Source of the DNA: CAZJCK01 sp964544635
Lineage (GTDB): Bacteria > Zixibacteria > MSB-5A5 > GN15 > FEB-12
DNA: 23,198 bases
Assembly: GCA_964544635.1 (NCBI GenBank)
Contig: CAZJCK010000056.1
Coordinates: 1 to 23,198 of the forward strand
Direction: 5' to 3'
Made by a program: the position numbers and the translations under genes. Positions within the stretch are counted from its first letter, which is position 1. Each line of letters starts with the position of its first letter. Shown piece by piece: positions 1 to 7,042 of this stretch. The notes beneath the pieces were generated by a model that saw nothing but the letters and a program-made list of their open reading frames with translations, was not told the DNA's origin and did not search any database.

Positions 1-69
1 TTCATCGCAGGGATGTGCGGGCTGGGCCACGGCTCTTCGCCTTCGGCTTCGCCCCACGGCGACGTTGAT
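1..69. other. Window edge, no gene seen
   Basis: Short GC-rich stretch downstream of the HAD phosphatase gene. It contains two CCACGGC copies flanking a run of TTCG/GGC motifs. It may belong to one of the hairpin repeats found elsewhere in the window, but it is cut by the edge and I cannot assign it. Confidence 0.4.
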
Positions 70-846
70 TTAGAGTAGGTCTTTCAGGTCGTTGATGGAG
101 TCGAGGGTGACCGTCGGGGTGACGTCGGATTGTTGGGCGAGGTCGTCGCGGTATTTGCCGGTTTTGACGAGGCCGCCCTTGCAGCCGATCGCCATGGCGC
201 CGCCGATGTCGGAATTGATATCGTCGCCGATCATCATGACTCGTGAGGGCTGAAGCCCCATATCTTCAATCGGCAGTTTAAAGAAGTTCTCGGACGGTTT
301 GCCCATGACGGCGGCGGTCTGGCCGGTAGCATGTTCGAGACCGACGACGAAGGCGCCGATATCGAGCTGGAGACCGTCTTCCGTTTGCCAGTAGCGTCCC
401 TTGTGCAAAGCGAGCAACCCGGCACCGTCCATCAGCATGTGGAAGGCGCGGTTCAACAGGTCGTACGACCAGCGCCGTCCGTAGTGGCCGATGACGACAT
501 AGTCGGGGTTGTCGGAGACCTGCTCGAAATCGGCGAAATCGATCGAGGTATCGGGTTCGACGATGAGGAACAGTTTTGGCTCTCCCCTCTTTTTCAGCCA
601 GGCGACGGCCGCTTTGGGTGGCGTGAAAATCTCGTGCTCCTCGGCCGGGATGCCGAGCTTCTTCAGTTTGTCGAAGAGCATGTCGAGGGGACGGGTAGTG
701 GTGTTGGTGACGAAACGTACCGGTTTGCGTTCCTTGACATACCTGACGGTTTCGACTGCGCCGTCGATCGGCTGCCCGCCGACATAGAGGACACCGTCGA
801 GGTCGAAAAGGATTCCGTCTATCTTTGAGAAGTCGAAATCGGCCAC
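70..846 (-). CDS. HAD-IIA family sugar/nucleotide phosphatase (NagD/HDHD2-like)
   Basis: 258-residue cytoplasmic hydrolase of the haloacid dehalogenase superfamily, subfamily IIA (NagD, phosphoglycolate phosphatase and HDHD2-like enzymes). Motif I is DLDGVLYVGG with the nucleophile Asp15 and acid/base Asp17. Motif II is the TNTTTR segment. Motif IV is GDDINSD with Asp208/Asp209 for Mg2+ binding, followed by the typical GGxxAxxxGCKGGLVKTGKY tail. The length is normal for the subfamily. The start is GTG (844-846), which directly follows the TAA of yebC (847-849), so the two genes probably form one operon with coupled translation. The substrate cannot be read from sequence: the C2-type cap of this subfamily takes phosphosugars, nucleotides or phosphoglycolate. 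Family confidence is high, substrate unknown. Confidence 0.88.
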   Translation of the reverse strand: MADFDFSKIDGILFDLDGVLYVGGQPIDGAVETVRYVKERKPVRFVTNTTTRPLDMLFDKLKKLGIPAEEHEIFTPPKAAVAWLKKRGEPKLFLIVEPDTSIDFADFEQVSDNPDYVVIGHYGRRWSYDLLNRAFHMLMDGAGLLALHKGRYWQTEDGLQLDIGAFVVGLEHATGQTAAVMGKPSENFFKLPIEDMGLQPSRVMMIGDDINSDIGGAMAIGCKGGLVKTGKYRDDLAQQSDVTPTVTLDSINDLKDLL

Positions 847-1599
847 TTAGTCTGCCAGCTGTTCCATCAGCTCGTCCGGGATATCGAAGTTGGCGTAGAC
901 CTTCTGGACATCGTCGTTCTCCTCGAGCAGTTCATACAGCTTGAGCATCGACGAGGCCTCGCCCTCCCCTTCCAGCTTGACATAGTTTTTGGGGAGCATG
1001 GTGACCTCGGCAGACGCCATCTCGATGCCGTTGTCTTCGATGGCCTGGCGTACATTGTCGATTTCGCCGGCGTCGGTGATGATCTCGAAGTAATCGGATT
1101 CGGTCTTGATATCCTCGGCGCCGGCCTCGATGGCGAGTTCGGTGATGGTGTCTTCGTCGGTCTTGTCGGAGTCGATGGTAATGACGCCCTTGAGGTCGAA
1201 CATCCATCCCACACAACCGTTCTCACCGAGGTTGCCGCCGTATTTTGACAACAGGTGGCGGACCTCGGCGACGGTGCGGTTTTTGTTATCGGTCATGGCC
1301 TCGAGGTAGACGGCGACGCCGCCGGGGCCATAGCCTTCATAGACGACTGATTCGTACGAAACACCGGGGAGCTCGCCGGTACCTTTGAGGATGCCGCGCT
1401 TGATATTGTCGGCCGGCATGTTGGCTGCTTTGGCGGCCGCGACAGCGGTGCGCAGGCGGGGGTTGGCCTCGGGGTCGCCACCACCTTCACGGGCAGCGAT
1501 GGTTATCTCCTTAATGAGTCGGGTGAAGATTTTGCCGCGCTCTGCGTCGGCCTTCCCTTTCTTCCGCTTGATGGTCGACCATTTTGAATGACCGGACAT
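847..1599 (-). CDS. yebC: YebC/PmpR family protein (TACO1 homologue)
   Basis: 250-residue YebC/PmpR/TACO1 family protein. The N-terminus MSGHSKWSTIKRKKGKAD is the family signature, followed by GGGDPEANPRLRTAVAAAKAANMP and the acidic middle and C-terminal domains (YEGYGPGGVAVYLEAMTDNKNRT). The family was long annotated as transcriptional regulators; later work on YebC/TACO1 supports a role in translation at difficult, for example proline-rich, sequences, so the function is better described as gene-expression factor. The ATG at 1597-1599 is preceded by GAGGAA at good spacing. It is the first gene of a two-gene operon with the HAD phosphatase. A tRNA gene lies about 110 bp upstream on the same strand. 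Length is normal and no oddities were seen. Confidence 0.93.
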   Translation of the reverse strand: MSGHSKWSTIKRKKGKADAERGKIFTRLIKEITIAAREGGGDPEANPRLRTAVAAAKAANMPADNIKRGILKGTGELPGVSYESVVYEGYGPGGVAVYLEAMTDNKNRTVAEVRHLLSKYGGNLGENGCVGWMFDLKGVITIDSDKTDEDTITELAIEAGAEDIKTESDYFEIITDAGEIDNVRQAIEDNGIEMASAEVTMLPKNYVKLEGEGEASSMLKLYELLEENDDVQKVYANFDIPDELMEQLAD

Positions 1600-1709
1600 G
1601 TTTCCTCACTGAGTATTGCTATTAACTTATTCTCGTCTGGTTAATTACAAGCCTATAAGATAATGCCGGGAGCGGCTCGGTGCAAGAGGCAGATAAGGTC
1701 AAAAACAAG

Positions 1710-1782
<73 letters not shown>

Positions 1783-1798
1783 TTTTGATGCGGTCGAG

Positions 1799-1827
1799 AA
1801 AGTAACAGTTTTTTATCGGCAGGGCAA
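1799..1827 (-). promoter_or_regulatory. Probable sigma70-type promoter of tRNA-Thr
   Basis: On the minus strand, TTGCCC (1822-1827) and TACTTT (1799-1804) are separated by exactly 17 bp and end 16 bp before the tRNA 5' end. The tRNA-Leu gene near 8845 has the same CCCTTGCCC -35 block at a similar distance, which supports a shared stable-RNA promoter style. Confidence 0.6.
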
Positions 1828-1838
1828 GGGATTTGGTG
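1818..1838. repeat. 21-bp direct repeat, copy 1 (over the tRNA-Thr -35)
   Basis: An identical 21-bp block starting GGCAGGGCAAGGG occurs here and at 1931-1951. This copy contains the -35 hexamer (GGGCAA on the plus strand) of the tRNA-Thr promoter. Confidence 0.85.
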
Positions 1839-1874
1839 GAGGGGTGTGACATCGATGTGGCGCAGTATCTGGAT

Positions 1875-1913
1875 CCCGGATCTTCGTGCCGCCTGCGGCG
1901 GCCCTCGTCCGGG
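1875..1913. repeat. Nested palindrome (possible cruciform or RNA hairpin)
   Basis: Outer arms CCCGGA (1875-1880) and TCCGGG (1908-1913) enclose a perfect inner hairpin GCCGCC-TGC-GGCGGC (1888-1902). No T-run follows on either strand, so it is not a standard intrinsic terminator. Confidence 0.6.
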
Positions 1914-1930
1914 ACGACGAATGGCGGGAC

Positions 1931-1951
1931 GGCAGGGCAAGGGATTTGGTG
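1931..1951. repeat. 21-bp direct repeat, copy 2 (orphan promoter fragment)
   Basis: Exact copy of 1818-1838. Here the expected -10 position on the minus strand reads TCGTCC, so it cannot be an intact copy of the promoter. It is likely a partial duplication left upstream of the tRNA-Thr promoter. Confidence 0.8.
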
Positions 1952-1985
1952 AGTCGAGCAGATACAGCCGGCGCGCACGGGGACC

Positions 1986-2097
1986 TACGCGCTGCACAAG
2001 CTGAGCCTTCGGCGCAGACGGAGAGGTACGCGCCGCACAAGTTGAGCCTTCGGCGCAGACGGAGATGTACGCGCCGCACGAGATGAGCCTTCGGCCC
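1986..2097. repeat. 41-bp tandem repeat, about 2.7 copies
   Basis: Units lie at 1986-2026, 2027-2067 and a partial third from 2068. Units 1 and 2 differ at only a few bases; unit 3 drifts after GAGCCTTCGGC. In unit 2 each arm of the motif is palindromic (GCGCCG ... CGGCGC), so a transcript could fold into a row of hairpins. It lies just downstream of the small gene ending at 2102. Confidence 0.85.
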
Positions 2098-2101
2098 GGG
2101 G

Positions 2102-2386
2102 TTATGTGCGCTTGTGGTTGAGGTGACGCCGTTCGAGTTCCAGGATGAGTTCACAGAGAGCGGCGGTGGGGTTGGCCTGGCCACCGCTGGCGGCGAGCGA
2201 AAGATCACCCCAGTCGTCACAACTCTTGGCGGCGGCGTAGTATTTAACCCCGTTGCCGGCGTCGACCGTGTACTCGTCGATGACATCGACATTGGGGTAC
2301 CTTCTGGCGGCGGTGCGCAGCGCATCGTCGTCGAAACATCCGATCCCGAGCGCACACAGCCGTGTACGTTGTTCGATAGAGAGCAT
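2102..2386 (-). CDS. Small hypothetical protein (94 aa)
   Basis: I do not recognise this protein. It is 94 residues, starts MLSIEQRTRLCALGIG and ends in a helical, charged tail (NPTAALCELILELERRHLNHKRT). It has no signal peptide or membrane segment, so it should be cytoplasmic. The translation has a natural residue mix, and AAGGGG lies about six bases before the ATG on the minus strand, which is why I prefer it over the longer plus-strand frame at 2114-2551. It stands alone between the tRNA-Thr region and the trehalose locus. The tandem repeat lies directly downstream. It could be a spurious frame, but I consider it more likely real than not. Confidence 0.55.
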   Translation of the reverse strand: MLSIEQRTRLCALGIGCFDDDALRTAARRYPNVDVIDEYTVDAGNGVKYYAAAKSCDDWGDLSLAASGGQANPTAALCELILELERRHLNHKRT

Positions 2387-2583
2387 GGTTCGCCCCTTCG
2401 TCTGTACGTTTCAGCCCTGGCCCGACAATGGTCTGGTGAGAACAAGATGACTGGCGTATTGCGGTCGCAATCCGCCCGCTTCAGCGATGACCGCCCATTT
2501 CCCGGCCCTGTCTTCCTGAGAAATGTGCATCGTGGGGGCGTCATGTGGTGACGTGAGAGCGAGATTCTCCTGGGGAATAGAAG

Positions 2584-2612
2584 AGGTTGACGGGGGGATA
2601 ATGACGTATAAT
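2584..2612 (+). promoter_or_regulatory. Candidate promoter of the trehalose operon
   Basis: A perfect -10 hexamer TATAAT lies at 2607-2612, about 130 bp before the first trehalose-locus gene. The -35 is uncertain: TTGACG (2587-2592) is a good match but only 14 bp away, while AGGTTG (2584-2589) has 17-bp spacing but is weak. The hairpin repeat copy A would lie in the leader RNA. Confidence 0.35.
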
Positions 2613-2642
2613 TTATGGCGATACGGCGCTCCGTCGACTTCC

Positions 2643-2669
2643 CCCCACGGTGCGAGGCGCGTGGTGGGG
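2643..2669. repeat. 27-bp dispersed palindrome, copy A
   Basis: CCCCAC (2643-2648) pairs with GTGGGG (2664-2669) around a GCG-rich centre. Two further copies of exactly the same length lie at 14715-14741 and 14921-14947. This is the most diverged copy in the centre. Confidence 0.65.
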
Positions 2670-2742
2670 TCGCATAATTGGCAGGGCGGCCTGAAAGCCG
2701 TGCCGGCGCCGTTATGCGGCGTAGTCTAAAGCAAATGCACAG

Positions 2743-3432
2743 ATGACCGACGAAAGGTATATGGATGTCCCTATGGGCTTTGAAGTTAAAGATTGTACGC
2801 TGATTACCCGCATGGCCGGGGTCGATTCGGCCATGACGCTGCGTGAACTGCGCGAGCGTGTGACGGTCTGTCCGGTGGAATGCCTGTTTCATCATTTCTG
2901 CGAGACGGTGCTGCGTCCAACGTTCGACGATCCGGAGTTCCGCAACGACTTTGCCGTGTGGGCAGCTCGAAACCTGCGCGACCGGGTGCTGGCAGAGCGG
3001 TTGGGTATTCTTAACCCATATGCCTTCAACAATTTTGAGGCGTTACGTGAAGCGGTAATTGATACTATCGACGATCGTATGTCGGAGCTGTCGACTATCC
3101 CGACTGTAAAGCGGGGCGAGGAATTCCAGTTCATGCAGGCGGCGACGGTAGTGTTCACGCTGGACTGGCAGATTGAAGGACCGAACCAGTTACCGGCAGC
3201 CATTCCCCGGATGACGAACAACTCGATTTATTATCACTTTATCGAGGCGAGGCGGCGTACCGAGGGGGGGATCGACGATTTCACTGCCTGGTTGCAGGAT
3301 TGTCAGAACGGTCATGACGAAATGATCCAGGCCCTCAGTGAGATCGATTTCTACTACATGACACTCACCGAGTTGAAAGACTCACTCATTGTGGCGCTGT
3401 CGGCGCCGCCATCAAAGGCGCGCATATGGTGA
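2743..3432 (+). CDS. DUF5752-type protein of the trehalose locus
   Basis: 229 residues, no signal peptide or membrane segment. The pattern GFEVKDCTLITRMAG then LRELRERV...CLFHHFC, DDPEFRNDFAVWAARNLRDRVLAERLG matches my memory of the uncharacterised DUF5752 family, whose members often sit beside TreT-type glycosyltransferases. The function is unknown; a regulatory or accessory role in trehalose synthesis is inferred only from position. It overlaps treT by 7 bp (ATGGTGA, 3426-3432), so translation is coupled. The start is uncertain: ATG 2743 lacks a clear ribosome-binding site; ATG 2761 has AAAGG only three bases upstream; ATG 2773 is also possible. The conserved part begins near residue 12, so all three starts keep it. 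Confidence 0.72.
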   Translation: MTDERYMDVPMGFEVKDCTLITRMAGVDSAMTLRELRERVTVCPVECLFHHFCETVLRPTFDDPEFRNDFAVWAARNLRDRVLAERLGILNPYAFNNFEALREAVIDTIDDRMSELSTIPTVKRGEEFQFMQAATVVFTLDWQIEGPNQLPAAIPRMTNNSIYYHFIEARRRTEGGIDDFTAWLQDCQNGHDEMIQALSEIDFYYMTLTELKDSLIVALSAPPSKARIW

Positions 3433-4670
3433 CGAGCACGAAGTTAGCAGCATACGAATCCATTGTCGGTAGCCCGGCGATCGCCCAGCTCGAGCAGCTG
3501 GCGCCGATGCTGGATGGCTGTCGGGTTGTCCATGTCAATTCCACCAAGATGGGCGGCGGCGTGGCCGAGATCCTATCGTGGCTGGTACCGCTGATGCAGG
3601 ATCTGGGGATTGAGGCGAGCTGGGAAGTGCTCGATGGGAATCCGGAGTACTTCAATGTCACCAAAGACTTTCACAACGGCCTGCAGGGCAAGCAAGTCAG
3701 CCTGAGTGAGAACAAGATTAAGGTGTATGAAGAGACGGTGGCGGCCAACGCCGACCGTCTGCGTTCAACGCTGGAAGAAGCCGATGTGGTGATTATCCAC
3801 GATCCGCAGCCGGCCTTTCTGCTGGATCTCTGCCCCAACCGTCGCGGTGTCTGGATCTGGCGCTGCCATATTGATGTCAGTCACCCCAGCCGTCATGTCT
3901 GGAACTACCTGCGTTCGAAGGTCAAGGGGTATGATGCATCGATCTTCTCGATGCCGCACTTCGCGCAACGTCTCCCCCACCCCCAGTTCATCATCGCGCC
4001 AAGTATCGATCCGCTGTCGGAGAAGAACGTCGACCTGCCGTCGGATGAAGTGAGGTCGACGCTGGAGCGTTTCAACCTCGATCCGAACAAGCCGATCATC
4101 ACCCAGGTGTCGCGGTTCGACCGGTTCAAGGATCCGCTGGGAGTGATTGAAGCGTTCAACATGCTCAACGGCGTGGCCGATCCGCAGCTGGTGCTGGCCG
4201 GCGGCGGCGCGACCGACGACCCGGAGGGAGCGGCGGTGTACGAAGAGGTGATGGAGGCGTCGCACGGAAACGACCGCATCAATGTGCTGTTGCTGCCGGG
4301 GGATGCGCACCGGACGATCAACGCCCTGCAGCGCGGCTCGACGATTATTCTGCAGAAATCGCTGCAGGAGGGATTTGGGCTGACGGTTACCGAGGCGATG
4401 TGGAAGAGTGTGCCGGTGATTGGCGGTAATGTCGGGGGGATTCGCTTGCAGGTGCACAACTATCATACCGGCTTTTTGGTGGCAAGTCCGGCCGGGGCGG
4501 CCCTGCGGCTGCGCGAGCTGCTGCGTCATCCGGCGAGATGTCGACGGATGGGCGAGACGGCGAAACGGTTTGTTACCGAGAACTTTCTACTGACACGACA
4601 TTTGCAGGAATATCTGACGTTGATGGTGGGATTGCGCCAGGGACTTGCCAATCACCTGCTGGCCGGTTAA
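3426..4670 (+). CDS. treT: Trehalose synthase, glycosyltransferring (TreT), GT4 family
   Basis: 414-residue cytoplasmic GT-B fold glycosyltransferase that joins an NDP-glucose donor to free glucose to give trehalose in one reversible step (EC 2.4.1.245 type). N-terminal domain: VNSTKMGGGVAEIL (GGG at 43-45), then HDPQPAFL and WRCHIDVSHPS, all typical of TreT. C-terminal donor domain: SRFDRFKDP (229-236) and the retaining EX7E motif in LQEGFGLTVTEAMW (Glu315 and Glu323), followed by GGNVGGIRLQV. It overlaps the upstream DUF5752-type gene and precedes otsB by 9 bp, so it sits mid-operon. TreT is known mainly from archaea and scattered bacteria. The related trehalose phosphorylase (TreP) is the main alternative; the GGGVAEIL and HDPQP pattern fits either, and gene context favours TreT. 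Confidence 0.85.
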   Translation: MVTSTKLAAYESIVGSPAIAQLEQLAPMLDGCRVVHVNSTKMGGGVAEILSWLVPLMQDLGIEASWEVLDGNPEYFNVTKDFHNGLQGKQVSLSENKIKVYEETVAANADRLRSTLEEADVVIIHDPQPAFLLDLCPNRRGVWIWRCHIDVSHPSRHVWNYLRSKVKGYDASIFSMPHFAQRLPHPQFIIAPSIDPLSEKNVDLPSDEVRSTLERFNLDPNKPIITQVSRFDRFKDPLGVIEAFNMLNGVADPQLVLAGGGATDDPEGAAVYEEVMEASHGNDRINVLLLPGDAHRTINALQRGSTIILQKSLQEGFGLTVTEAMWKSVPVIGGNVGGIRLQVHNYHTGFLVASPAGAALRLRELLRHPARCRRMGETAKRFVTENFLLTRHLQEYLTLMVGLRQGLANHLLAG

Positions 4671-4679
4671 TTTGGCGGC

Positions 4680-5453
4680 ATGGAACTACTCAACGATTCT
4701 TTCGACTACGAACAATTTAAGAAGACGATAGCCGGGGCGCCGAAACGGGCGCTGCTTTTGGATTTCGACGGTACCCTGGCGCCATTTGTCGAGGAGCGCG
4801 ACCAGGCGCGGATACATCCCGATGTTCAGCCGGTACTCAACGACATCCTGCGCCAGGGCAAAGTGAAAGTGGCTATCATCAGCGGCCGGTCGGTGGCCGA
4901 CTTAAAGCAGCTTGTCACCCTTGACGTGATGCCGGAGTTGTGGGGAAGTCACGGCCTGGAGCGGCTGATGAGTGATGGATCGTATCACTGCGACCCACCA
5001 TCGGACGCTGTATTCAAGGGGATGACACGTATCAAAGCGTGGATCGACGAGCAGGGTATGGCCGATGATACCGAGGTGAAACCGTCGGGGATCGCCTTTC
5101 ACTGGCGGGGTAAGTCAGAGTCTGAAGCGCGCCAGATGGAAGAGCTGATCCGCGACACCTGGGAAGCCAAACTCGATGAATTCGAGCTGGCCGCCAGACC
5201 GTTTGACGGCGGCATCGAGTTTCGTGTCGATACCCACACCAAGGCGGACGCGGTGAAGCGGATTCGCCGCGATTACGGTTCGTCGGCGTGGATGGCATAT
5301 CTCGGAGATGACCTGACCGATGAGGATGCGTTTGAGGCGCTGAACGGTAACAAGATTGCGGTCCTGGTGCGACCGGAGAAACGCGAATCAGCAGCCGATA
5401 TCTGGATAAAGCCGCCGGATGAACTGGTAGCGTTTCTGACGTTATTCCGCTGA
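4680..5453 (+). CDS. otsB: Trehalose-6-phosphate phosphatase
   Basis: 257-residue HAD-IIB phosphatase that removes phosphate from trehalose 6-phosphate, the second step of the OtsA-OtsB route. Motif I is LLLDFDGTLAPF with nucleophile Asp28 and Asp30. Motif II is ISGRS in VAIISGRSVADL. The substrate loop WGSHGLER is diagnostic for trehalose phosphatases. The C-terminal motif is GDDLTDEDAF (Asp210, Asp211, Asp214). Length is standard. It starts 9 bp after treT with no strong ribosome-binding site, so it is probably translated as part of the same message. otsA follows 122 bp later from its own promoter, so the usual otsBA pair is split between two transcription signals, although read-through is possible because I see no terminator between them. 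Confidence 0.93.
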   Translation: MELLNDSFDYEQFKKTIAGAPKRALLLDFDGTLAPFVEERDQARIHPDVQPVLNDILRQGKVKVAIISGRSVADLKQLVTLDVMPELWGSHGLERLMSDGSYHCDPPSDAVFKGMTRIKAWIDEQGMADDTEVKPSGIAFHWRGKSESEARQMEELIRDTWEAKLDEFELAARPFDGGIEFRVDTHTKADAVKRIRRDYGSSAWMAYLGDDLTDEDAFEALNGNKIAVLVRPEKRESAADIWIKPPDELVAFLTLFR

Positions 5454-5494
5454 TAAACAACTTTCAATCTCACTCCAGCAGTAGTAGTGCGAAC

Positions 5495-5523
5495 TTGCAG
5501 GCTTCTTTGTTGTTGTGTATAAC
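5495..5523 (+). promoter_or_regulatory. Promoter of otsA
   Basis: TTGCAG (5495-5500), 17-bp spacer, TATAAC (5518-5523). This is the best sigma70-type match in the window, 52 bp before the first possible otsA start, giving a leader RNA of about 45 nt that contains an AGGAGG and a start-codon hairpin. Confidence 0.65.
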
Positions 5524-5548
5524 TACAGGATAGTGTTATTTTAGTGTC

Positions 5549-5596
5549 AGGAGGTGAAAGCAGCGTGCAACAGCGATGACGCAACATCGCGCACGT
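5549..5596 (+). promoter_or_regulatory. otsA leader: strong SD, 4-codon mini-ORF and start-codon hairpin
   Basis: AGGAGG lies at 5549-5554, 21 bases before ATG 5576, too far for normal initiation. It is well placed for GTG 5565, which opens a 4-codon frame (GTG CAA CAG CGA TGA) whose stop overlaps the ATG as ATGA. The same bases fold into a hairpin: GCGATG (5573-5578) pairs with CATCGC (5585-5590), extended across an AACA bulge by GCGTGC (5563-5568) with GCACGT (5591-5596). Both the GTG and the ATG are inside the stem. Confidence 0.5.
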
Positions 5597-7042
5597 GCTC
5601 GACATATGGATCTCGATTCACAACGAATGGTCATTGTTTCAAATCGCTTGCCGGTCATGATTGAAAACGACGGCGGCGACTGGTCTATTAAACCGGGGGC
5701 CGGCGGGCTGGTGACGGCGCTGGCGCCGCTGATGCGCAGGAACCAGGGCACCTGGATCGGCTGGGCGGGGGCCGGTGAGGATGCACCGGTTGATCGTCTC
5801 GTTCAGACCTTTTCCGAAGAACAGGAATACAGTCTGGTGCCGGTTCCAATCACCAATCATCAGGTGCAGAGGTACTATCGCGGTTTCGCCAACCAGACGA
5901 TCTGGCCGTTGTTTCATGACATGCTGGGGTATGCCAGTTTTGATGCCGAGGACTGGCGTGAATATGTCAAAGTGAACCGGCAGTTCGCCATCGAAACGAG
6001 CGAGCATATTGATGACGACAGTTTTGTCTGGATTCACGATTACCAGTTAATCCTGGTCGGCATGCACTTGCGCCGGCTCGGTATCCAGCAGCAGCTCAAC
6101 TATTTTCTGCATATCCCCTTTCCGTCGAAAGATCTCTTCCGTCGCTTACCCTGGAAGAATGAAATCCTGTACGGCTTGTTAGAGTATGATCATATCGGTT
6201 TTCAGACACCGGCCGATGAGCGCAACTTTATCCAGTGCGTGAAAGAGATGGTGCCGGAAGCAACCGTGCGGACGCGTCAGAACCAGGCGGTGGTGCGTTA
6301 TAACGGGCGCACTATCAAGCTCGGGTATTATCCGATTTCGATCGACTTCGATGAGTTTGACAGTCATGCGCGGAGCAAAGATGTCGAGGATGCGGCCTGG
6401 TTCGTGCAGGAGAATATCCGCGAGCAGACCCTGGTGCTCGGTTTGGACCGGCTTGATTACTCGAAAGGCATTCCGGAGCGCTTCAAGGCGTTCGAACATT
6501 TGCTTGAGAAGTACCCGGAATTGCACGGCAAGATCGCGCTGGTGCAGGTTGTGGTACCGAGCCGTTTGAATGTACCGGAGTACCAGGGATTGAAAGAGGA
6601 GCTGGACACGCTTTCCGGGCGGATTAACAGTCGGTTCTCACGGTATGGCTGGGTGCCGATTCACTATATGTTCCGGTCGCTCGATCGGGCGCAGTTGCTG
6701 GGGCACTACCGGGCGTGCGAGATTGCGCTGATTACGCCGCTGCGCGACGGCATGAACCTGGTGGCGAAAGAGTTTTGCGCCGCGTCGGTGGATGACAACG
6801 GCGTGCTGGTGCTGTCAGAGTTTGCCGGTGCGGCGGTGCAGTTGGCCAAGGGGGCGATCCTGGTCAATCCGTATGACCTCGAGGGGACGGCCGACGCCAT
6901 CTATCAGGCGTATACGATGGACCTCGAGGAGCGGGCGCGACGGATGCGTTTGTTGCGGAATGAGGTACGGAAAAACTCGGTGCACAAGTGGGTGTCGTGG
7001 TTCCTGAAAGAGGAGCCGGAGTGGGATTTGATCGGGTCGTAG
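5576..7042 (+). CDS. otsA: Trehalose-6-phosphate synthase, GT20 family
   Basis: 488-residue cytoplasmic GT20 enzyme that transfers glucose from UDP- (or other NDP-) glucose to glucose 6-phosphate. Signatures in order: VIVSNRLPV (N-terminal strand), GAGGLVTAL glycine loop, WIHDYQLILVG (His154, Asp155), GLDRLDYSKGIPERF with Arg292 and Lys297 for donor phosphates, and RDGMNLVAKEF with Asp391. These are offset by a constant 30 from the E. coli OtsA residues Arg262, Lys267 and Asp361, so the active site looks complete. The start is uncertain. ATG 5576 gives 17 residues before the conserved MVIVSNR; ATG 5606 or 5627 would fit the family N-terminus better, but none has a properly spaced ribosome-binding site. 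It has its own promoter behind otsB. Confidence 0.94.
   Translation: MTQHRARARHMDLDSQRMVIVSNRLPVMIENDGGDWSIKPGAGGLVTALAPLMRRNQGTWIGWAGAGEDAPVDRLVQTFSEEQEYSLVPVPITNHQVQRYYRGFANQTIWPLFHDMLGYASFDAEDWREYVKVNRQFAIETSEHIDDDSFVWIHDYQLILVGMHLRRLGIQQQLNYFLHIPFPSKDLFRRLPWKNEILYGLLEYDHIGFQTPADERNFIQCVKEMVPEATVRTRQNQAVVRYNGRTIKLGYYPISIDFDEFDSHARSKDVEDAAWFVQENIREQTLVLGLDRLDYSKGIPERFKAFEHLLEKYPELHGKIALVQVVVPSRLNVPEYQGLKEELDTLSGRINSRFSRYGWVPIHYMFRSLDRAQLLGHYRACEIALITPLRDGMNLVAKEFCAASVDDNGVLVLSEFAGAAVQLAKGAILVNPYDLEGTADAIYQAYTMDLEERARRMRLLRNEVRKNSVHKWVSWFLKEEPEWDLIGS

Larger units (their letters stand above)
1783..2101. other. Repeat-rich gene-free stretch
   Basis: I see no convincing gene here. Reading from the tRNA side, it holds the tRNA-Thr promoter, a nested palindrome (1875-1913), a second copy of a 21-bp block from that promoter (1931-1951), and a 41-bp tandem repeat (1986-about 2097). 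Open frames crossing the region on either strand have arginine-rich, low-quality translations and no ribosome-binding sites. Confidence 0.6.
2387..2742. other. Intergenic region with promoter and hairpin repeat
   Basis: This 356-bp stretch separates the divergent small gene and the trehalose locus. It contains a TATAAT element (2607-2612), copy A of the 27-bp CCCCAC/GTGGGG palindrome (2643-2669) and a small CGGC-CTGAAA-GCCG hairpin (2687-2700). I see no further gene. Confidence 0.6.

Noticed and set aside
1986..2097. CRISPR array
   Set aside because: The repeats are head-to-tail with no unique spacers and there are no cas genes.
2114..2551. 145-codon plus-strand frame opposite the small 94-aa gene
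   Set aside because: No ribosome-binding site and shadow-like composition; the minus-strand frame has AAGGGG and a more natural protein.
1813..2895. 360-codon open frame on the minus strand across the tRNA flank and trehalose leader
   Set aside because: The translation is Arg/Pro/Ser/Thr-rich, runs through tandem repeats and palindromes and overlaps better-supported genes on both ends.
3765..4529. 254-codon minus-strand frame within treT
   Set aside because: His/Arg-rich shadow of a clearly recognised glycosyltransferase.
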